A stretch of 64,000 nucleotides of DNA from Bacteroides thetaiotaomicron VPI-5482 (GTDB taxonomy: Bacteria; Bacteroidota; Bacteroidia; Bacteroidales; Bacteroidaceae), in NCBI RefSeq assembly GCF_000011065.1, contig NC_004663.1, positions 5,580,001 through 5,644,000 on the forward strand, given 5' to 3'. Shown piece by piece: positions 58,920 to 64,000 of this stretch. Every line of letters begins with the position of its first letter. Position 1 is the stretch's first letter. Both the position numbers and the translations under genes were made by a program. A model generated the notes under the pieces. The model searched no databases, had not been told where the DNA came from, and worked only from the letters and a program-made list of their open reading frames with translations.

Positions 58920-60653
58920 TTATTTCAGACTTATTGATTTCATGTGTTTATTCGCTCTTGCAAAATGCTCTCTTATTTTACCCTGCTGTTCCATATTACT
59001 CTGAGTAACATCCGAGTACCCAAAATCCTTTTGTTCTGAGATAAAAGGATAGATAACCATTATGTTTGTGGCTAGTTTGGATATTACTCCATCGGCTGTG
59101 TCAGTATTCTGAAACGAATAATCCAGCATCTTATCAAAAAAACGATTATAAATAACAATGAACTGTGTGCACCAAAACCAGTCAACTTTATAACGATGAT
59201 ATCCTGCAGGGATCGCTTGTCCAAATCCTCCAATACCACCGGAAAGTACTTCCGCTCCTTGTATATAAGCTTCTGTAACTTCTTTGAACAGTAATTTGGG
59301 AGAATAATTTTCCGTGAAATAATGGTCGTCTTCGCAAATGACAATGATGTCATCTCCTTTCTCTTTTGCCATTTTTATGATTTTGATCATACTATTCCAT
59401 AAACCTACTGCACCGATAGGATGGGCCGAAGCCTCTACCCAATTTAACTCGAATTCTTCCTTGTTGTCGAACTCCTTAGTAATATGTTGTTTACGTTCCA
59501 CTCTTTCTCTCATATTGATAACATAAACCGGAAGATAAAAATCCGGTTGATGCTCGGATGCAAGCTGTTCTATAATCTTATTGCTTTTATCGAGCCATAT
59601 ATCCCAGTTTAAACGTTCTTCAAAATCCTTTCGTGCAGTTTTCCTTAGTTTGGAATATGTTATATGGTTATTGAATATCTCTTCTATTTTATCAGCATAT
59701 TCCAGCGAAGAAGCATCGATGTTGAACAGAAATCCATTTTCTCGTTCTTTGATAACCTGTGATACACCTCCTACATTAGTGCCTAACGATGGAATACCAT
59801 AGGCGCATGCTTCGCAGAAAACTATTCCAAAACAATCAAAGCGAGTGGGCAGAATCAGAAAATGCGATCGTGTCAGGATCTCATGGAATTTTAACCTGTC
59901 ATTGGAGTTTGTTTTGTCGATAAAAGGGTATATTTCAATATTCGGATCATTTGGTAAGGACATTGGAGGTTCACTTCCTACAATAGTAAGCGTACATTGA
60001 AATCCCCTTCCTTTTAGATTATGATAAATTTCAAGTACTTTATTTCCACCTTTCATATTCCAATTTCTTCCGATAAATAAGAGGTTACATGGTGCATTTA
60101 TCGGCGATACGTTATCTGGAATCGGGATGTTCTCTGTGATATTCGCTCCAAATTCAACCACTTCTATGTTCTCGGCATCAGCATTGTAATCCTGCATTGC
60201 GCTCTGTTTTGCCCATTCCGAACAATAAATAATTTTATCCACCTTTTGTATAGCGAGTGATTCCAGTTGTTCGGCTAGTTTGGTAAGACTTTTGTCCTGC
60301 CAGTTCATGTATTGATTAAACAGATGAAATGTAGTATCTCCAATATAAATAAGTGGTATATCCGAAACGAGATATGCGGCAAAGAAATAATCTCGGCATA
60401 TAATTACATCATAACATTCCTTTTTCAATAGGTCAGAAAACAATTTACCAAAAAGCAACGCATAATTTTCAGGAAAGAATGTTTCATTGTTTTTGAAATT
60501 GGCTTTGTGGAATTCCCAAACCTCAGCAAACACAGTTTCGCCTACCCATATCACCCTATGTTTCTTTTGAAGTGAAGTGTATAGAGAGTAAAGAGTACCT
60601 GACCAGTTATTTTGATCATTAGGGTTTGATGAAGATAAAAAAGCGATATTCAT
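58920..60653 (-). CDS. Two-domain glycosyltransferase: GT4 joined to GT25-like domain
   Basis: 577 residues. The first 370 form a GT-B fold: the acceptor half holds SSSNPNDQNNWSGTLYSLY and the donor half NLLFIGRNWNMKGGNKVLEIY, then HFLILPTRFDCFGIVFCEACAYGIPSLGTNVGGVSQVI, the usual GT4 nucleotide-sugar segment. From about 385 a second domain begins PVYVINMRERVERKQHITKEF, the start expected of GT25-like transferases, with VICEDDHYF as its DxD-like motif. Two transferases in one chain imply two consecutive sugar additions. No membrane segment is seen. Gap of 49 bp after the GT2 gene. Confidence 0.85.
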   Translation of the reverse strand: MNIAFLSSSNPNDQNNWSGTLYSLYTSLQKKHRVIWVGETVFAEVWEFHKANFKNNETFFPENYALLFGKLFSDLLKKECYDVIICRDYFFAAYLVSDIPLIYIGDTTFHLFNQYMNWQDKSLTKLAEQLESLAIQKVDKIIYCSEWAKQSAMQDYNADAENIEVVEFGANITENIPIPDNVSPINAPCNLLFIGRNWNMKGGNKVLEIYHNLKGRGFQCTLTIVGSEPPMSLPNDPNIEIYPFIDKTNSNDRLKFHEILTRSHFLILPTRFDCFGIVFCEACAYGIPSLGTNVGGVSQVIKERENGFLFNIDASSLEYADKIEEIFNNHITYSKLRKTARKDFEERLNWDIWLDKSNKIIEQLASEHQPDFYLPVYVINMRERVERKQHITKEFDNKEEFELNWVEASAHPIGAVGLWNSMIKIIKMAKEKGDDIIVICEDDHYFTENYSPKLLFKEVTEAYIQGAEVLSGGIGGFGQAIPAGYHRYKVDWFWCTQFIVIYNRFFDKMLDYSFQNTDTADGVISKLATNIMVIYPFISEQKDFGYSDVTQSNMEQQGKIREHFARANKHMKSISLK

Positions 60654-60702
60654 GGTTGTTCTAATTCTATCTAAAATAATTTATTAATTTTCAATTGAAA
60701 GA

Positions 60703-61536
60703 TTAAACCATTGTATCGCGTTGTATTCTATTAAATAGATTCACAAAAAAACGAAAAATGTCTTCATTAGACATCCATTTATTCTTTTCTAAATTTTCAA
60801 AGTCGGATAATAGGCTATTTAATGTTTTATTATTATATATAGAGAGAAGATAGAGAAGAATTTCCTTTCTCAAACGGATAGAACCTAAAGACATTTCCTT
60901 TTTCTTCGTTACGGTGACCTGCGTATCACTTCTTCTAAACATTAATAGTTCTTGTGGTTCTACAAATAATATTCCTCCAGCTTTCGCTATATCAAACCAC
61001 AATTTATAATCTTCCACACAGGGGTAATTTTGATATTCAATATGGTGATTAAGCAGAAACTCTTTTTTAATCATCACACTAGGATGAAGTAGCATGTTGT
61101 ATTTTAGTAATTCCAACACAGGTTCGTGTATGATTCCATATCCAAGGTGGGAAACATTTCTTTCGTTGCCCTTATCGCTGAAAATCTTAGCCCATGTTCC
61201 ACAAACTGTAATATCCGGATTTTTTTTCATACGTTTTAATTGAATTCTTAATCGTTCTGTATGCATTATATCATCGGCATCCATGCGTGCAATATAAGAG
61301 CCGGAAGCCAACTCTAATCCTTCATTTAAGTTTTGAATAAATTGATGCTCCTTTCTGACTAAACGTATTCTTTTGTCTGTATATCCTTGAATGATTTCTA
61401 CTGTCCGGTCTGTTGAACCATCATCTATAATAAGAAACTCAAAGTCGGTCAGTGTTTGATTCAAAACACTATCAATAGATTCTTTTATATATCTCTCACC
61501 ATTTCTGACGGGCATTAGAACTGTTATTTCAGGCAT
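60703..61536 (-). CDS. GT2 family glycosyltransferase
   Basis: 277 residues with the GT-A start ITVLMPVRNGERYIKESIDSVLNQTLTDFEFLIIDDGSTDRT and the DxD motif in YIARMDADDIMH near residue 88. The acceptor-side marks (PSVMIKKEFL, EDYKLWFDIAKAGG) are typical of GT2 enzymes that add sugars to surface glycans or peptides. Donor and acceptor cannot be told. Its start overlaps the upstream GT4 gene by 8 bp, so the two are translated together. Confidence 0.92.
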   Translation of the reverse strand: MPEITVLMPVRNGERYIKESIDSVLNQTLTDFEFLIIDDGSTDRTVEIIQGYTDKRIRLVRKEHQFIQNLNEGLELASGSYIARMDADDIMHTERLRIQLKRMKKNPDITVCGTWAKIFSDKGNERNVSHLGYGIIHEPVLELLKYNMLLHPSVMIKKEFLLNHHIEYQNYPCVEDYKLWFDIAKAGGILFVEPQELLMFRRSDTQVTVTKKKEMSLGSIRLRKEILLYLLSIYNNKTLNSLLSDFENLEKNKWMSNEDIFRFFVNLFNRIQRDTMV

Positions 61537-62755
61537 TGTCTTGTTCTATTAATTGTTCATATACATTAATCGTATTCTCTATCATCTTTTCCAGAGTGAA
61601 TCTTTCTTGGTAGTTCTTGATTGCATTTGTGCTCAGTTTTAGCCTTAAGGCTTCATCATCTATCAAGCGGATGATGGCGTCTGCTAATTTCTCTTCATCT
61701 AGCTCTAAACCAAAATCTTCATCAAACACTAAAGGGATTCTCAAAGCGTTTACTTCATCTTCGAACATTTCGGAAAGTGCATCTACATCTGATACGATCA
61801 TTGGCATACCAAACATGGACATTTCAATAGCCACATAGCTACATTGTTCATGTAAAGAAGGAATGACTCCTATAGTATTTGTTGTATATAGTTCTTTCAG
61901 CTCATTAAAAGAAACAGTCCCTAATATGTCAATCTTTAGTTGTTTGTATGCTTTGCGGATATGAGATGACATATATCCGGTACATTGCCCAACTAATTTC
62001 AGTTTGCAAAAATACCCTCTACTGGCTACTTTATTTAATGCATTAAGTAAACAAATCACTCCTTTTTCACGACTGATTCTGCCTACGAAAAGGATCTCTG
62101 GTGTTCTAGATTTTCTTTCCTGCAAGGTGATTCCCGTATCATCCATACCATTATATATAACAGATATTTTGTCTGGATGGATACCATATGCTGAAATAAT
62201 GTGTTTCATTGCGGAATAAGAAACACATATAATTCTATCAGATAAAGGATATGCAATCTTTTCTAGTTGATTTTCATTTATTAAATTGAATGTGTTATTC
62301 AACCATTGAGAGTACTGTTTCTTAAACAGACTTTCATTATATTCAAGACTTAGTTTCCAAGGAATGATATGTAAATGGGTTAAAATATGTCCGCCTAAAG
62401 ATAACTTTAAAATATCCGCTAATTTTACTAGTAATAATTCTTGCACATGCCAAATTAATTGTTTCCTGTTTTTAAAATAGGGAGATATTAAGTCGGATAC
62501 GACGTTAAAATACTTAGTAAGCCAATATATTTCATTTCTCAGAGGCTTGGATTTAGAAGGATATGGGATATTAGCAATTATCCTATCCTCTGTCACTTCA
62601 AATTTGGGAAAGATCAGACTGGTATTTAAACAAATAATATGAACTTTAATGCCGTTCATATGTTTCATACCTTCTGTTAACATTTGAATATAGCGTACAA
62701 CACCGGATGGATTGCCAGTTTCTATTCTGAGGATTACAACATTTTTTTCTATCAT
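61529..62755 (-). CDS. GT4 family glycosyltransferase
   Basis: 408 residues, GT-B fold. N-terminal half: RIETGNPSGVVRYIQMLTEGM. C-terminal half: ISVIYNGMDD, EILFVGRISREKGVICLLNAL, VIPSLHEQCSYVAIEMSMFGMPMIVSDVDALSEMF, the GT4 signature with the ExxxxxE-type donor site. No signal peptide, so a cytosolic or membrane-associated enzyme. Start overlaps the LanC-like stop by 4 bp (ATGA). Confidence 0.92.
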   Translation of the reverse strand: MIEKNVVILRIETGNPSGVVRYIQMLTEGMKHMNGIKVHIICLNTSLIFPKFEVTEDRIIANIPYPSKSKPLRNEIYWLTKYFNVVSDLISPYFKNRKQLIWHVQELLLVKLADILKLSLGGHILTHLHIIPWKLSLEYNESLFKKQYSQWLNNTFNLINENQLEKIAYPLSDRIICVSYSAMKHIISAYGIHPDKISVIYNGMDDTGITLQERKSRTPEILFVGRISREKGVICLLNALNKVASRGYFCKLKLVGQCTGYMSSHIRKAYKQLKIDILGTVSFNELKELYTTNTIGVIPSLHEQCSYVAIEMSMFGMPMIVSDVDALSEMFEDEVNALRIPLVFDEDFGLELDEEKLADAIIRLIDDEALRLKLSTNAIKNYQERFTLEKMIENTINVYEQLIEQDNA

Positions 62756-63741
62756 TTCAGCATTATATAGTGTCCGGTGGATTTTATATCTTGGAAATTA
62801 AGACATTCCATAAGTAACAATTGGGGAATTCCTCCTTTTAGTCTACTTAATGTCAGCCGATTTTCTTTATATAAATAAGATTCTTTATTAAACAAGAGGC
62901 TTGACAATTGTTTCTTTAAAGATGTCCATTCACTTTCTTTATTAAGAAGTTGTAATTTATTCAGATTGTAAATAGCATCAATTGATTCTTTTAAGTTTAG
63001 GGTTTCCAAAACCATATTTGAAAAGTAGCATTTTATAATCGCATTTGCCAGCTTTATGATATCTTTGCGTTTATGGCACAAACCATATTGCAAAAGATTG
63101 ACTCCAAATGATATATTAGTACAAACATGTTTATCACTGATTAATTTTTTATGTGTTTGTACTATTATGTCAATTAATGTTTCTCCTCGAATACTTAATT
63201 CTTCATAAAGATTATAGAGACAGAGCATTTTCGTAGCATGGTAATAGAACAAATTACGTTCAAACAAACTTTTAGGAATTTGTTTTAGGTAATCATAGAG
63301 GTTCTCTATTAAATTGGGAAGTATTTCATCAAAATCAGATTCCTGAATATATGATTTAGAAGCTATTAAAAACGATATAGCGTCGTTTTTAGATACAATA
63401 TTGTTCATATCTGTTTTTAATTGTTTTATGAATGCTACTATTTCTTTATGTTCTTGACCATATAATTCCAGATAATCAGCTTCAATATATTCTTTTTCAA
63501 TAAGATGAATAAGAGACCATGCTATTCCCATTTTTCCTTCATTAAATGTATTGCTTTTCATAGGAGAAGCTAGTACCTCTTGCAATAACTCAAAAGCATG
63601 TTTTTCAGCTAAAGCATCCTTAAAATAGTGAGAATATTCGAAAAGAATTAAAGAATACCCCATTTTACCAAACATCAGACTAGAGTTGTCTAATGAATAT
63701 CCATGTAATAATATAAAGTTCACCAAAAAATTATTTTTCAT
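62752..63741 (-). CDS. Lanthionine synthetase C-like (LanC-like) protein
   Basis: 329 residues of repeated paired helices as in the LanC alpha/alpha toroid. The glycine-bearing inner helices are visible (SLMFGKMGYSLILFEYSHYF, FNEGKMGIAWSLIHLIEKEYIEADYL), the latter being the usual LanC-like GxxGIxWxLxxLI block. A Cys-His pair in YGLCHKRKD may be the remnant of the LanC zinc site, but the other Cys ligand motif is not obvious, so cyclase activity is doubtful. Bacteroidetes carry many such proteins in peptide-natural-product clusters with glycosyltransferases. First intact gene of the five-gene minus-strand operon. Confidence 0.7.
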   Translation of the reverse strand: MKNNFLVNFILLHGYSLDNSSLMFGKMGYSLILFEYSHYFKDALAEKHAFELLQEVLASPMKSNTFNEGKMGIAWSLIHLIEKEYIEADYLELYGQEHKEIVAFIKQLKTDMNNIVSKNDAISFLIASKSYIQESDFDEILPNLIENLYDYLKQIPKSLFERNLFYYHATKMLCLYNLYEELSIRGETLIDIIVQTHKKLISDKHVCTNISFGVNLLQYGLCHKRKDIIKLANAIIKCYFSNMVLETLNLKESIDAIYNLNKLQLLNKESEWTSLKKQLSSLLFNKESYLYKENRLTLSRLKGGIPQLLLMECLNFQDIKSTGHYIMLK

Positions 63742-63850
63742 ACTTCGTTTATATTAACTCGCTTTAATAGGGAAATCTTCAATATTGAATTGTACTATGG
63801 CAGAATGGTTGTAGTCCTTCTTTGTGGCAATTTCAATAAGCAGTGTTCGA

Positions 63851-63899
63851 AATCAGTGACTTAGTATTGTTTCTTGACTTAATATCAATATTCAAGGTA
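63851..63899. repeat. 49-base direct repeat, copy 2
   Basis: Matches 53535-53583 (43 of 49). It covers the stop of the partial gene at the right edge and the bases beyond it. Confidence 0.75.
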
Positions 63900-63998
63900 G
63901 TCTTCAATCTTAAACTTTTCATCTTTTACAATAAATTTTAAATATCGACCATATAACATTTTCTTGTCAATGGTTATCAGGGGGCCAAAACTGTTTTC
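63885..63998 (-). CDS. C-terminal end of an unidentified protein, truncated by window edge
   Basis: Open to the window edge on the minus strand; 37 codons end LYGRYLKFIVKDEKFKIEDY followed by LEY. The ending and the bases beyond match the remnant at 53569. Too short to place in a family. It would be upstream of, and in line with, the LanC-like operon. The 143 bp between its stop and the LanC-like start hold an open stretch of about 32 codons without a start (ending QFNIEDFPIKAS), and I see no precursor peptide there. Confidence 0.5.
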   Translation of the reverse strand, partial: ENSFGPLITIDKKMLYGRYLKFIVKDEKFKIEDYLEY

Positions 63999-64000
63999 AG

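Noticed and set aside
53535..63899. Direct repeats as attachment sites of an integrative element
   Set aside because: Only 43 of 49 bases match, they lie at gene ends, and no integrase or relaxase is present in the window. Kept only as a repeat finding.

Overview
The window looks like chromosomal DNA of a gut Bacteroides, very close to B. thetaiotaomicron. The signs are SusC/SusD pairs with accessory lipoproteins, BACON and F5/8 type C domains, M60 mucin peptidases, an AraC-ended hybrid two-component regulator, and promoters of the Bacteroides type (TTTG, about 19 bases, TAnnTTTG). From memory, the gene order of the first half matches the mucin O-glycan locus around BT4240-BT4252 of strain VPI-5482, which includes the characterised M60 peptidase BT4244. 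I could not run a search to confirm this.

Layout. 1-2.9 kb: end of a hybrid two-component regulator, truA, an EamA transporter and a DUF3256 protein. 2.95-24.5 kb: a mucin-directed polysaccharide utilisation locus (PUL 1) on the minus strand. It holds a sugar kinase, a GH2 beta-galactosidase, a YitT protein, GH109, an M60 peptidase, a DUF1735/F5-8C lipoprotein, SusD, an STN-bearing SusC, a broken anti-sigma factor, a divergent ECF sigma factor, GH110 and a second GH109. 24.5-37.3 kb: housekeeping genes (tRNA-Gly, tRNA-Tyr, ribH, recF, a DUF721 gene, a PHP phosphatase, 5-FCL, a CtpA-like peptidase, dCMP deaminase, an M3 peptidase, gap, mscL, guaA). 37.3-38.2 kb: a long gene-free leader with a large inverted repeat. 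38.2-51.5 kb: PUL 2 on the plus strand (TIG/NHL lipoprotein, SusC, SusD, DUF1735/DUF4361, BACON/F5-8C, a TPR lipoprotein, a second M60 peptidase). 51.6-64 kb: accessory DNA with an erythromycin-esterase-like protein, two paralogous secreted proteins (one cut by an IS66 element), and an operon of a LanC-like protein, three glycosyltransferases and an FkbM methyltransferase.

The strongest finding is in PUL 1. The anti-sigma gene is in two pieces on opposite strands: its N-terminal cytoplasmic part at 20363-20596 (+), and its transmembrane plus FecR part at 19443-20168 (-). Each piece ends in the same 15-bp palindromic site, AGTTCTAACAGAACT, in inverted orientation and in the same reading frame. 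Inverting the roughly 420 bp between the sites would rebuild one 312-residue FecR-type anti-sigma gene directly upstream of susC. This looks like an intragenic phase-variation switch caught in the broken orientation. A second inverted pair (30-bp arms, 28 of 30 identical) flanks 245 bp upstream of PUL 2, contains a promoter-like motif, and shares an AAGTTCTA-N4-AACTTA core with the first sites. It may be an invertible promoter. No recombinase gene is in the window.

How the genes work together (inference from families): the M60 peptidases cut mucin protein at glycosylated sites. GH110 and GH109 remove alpha-linked Gal and GalNAc caps (blood group B and A type). GH2 removes beta-galactose, SusC/D import the glycans, and the kinase traps released N-acetylhexosamine. 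The right-hand LanC/glycosyltransferase/FkbM cluster looks like a peptide-natural-product or glycan-modification operon, but no precursor peptide is visible here.
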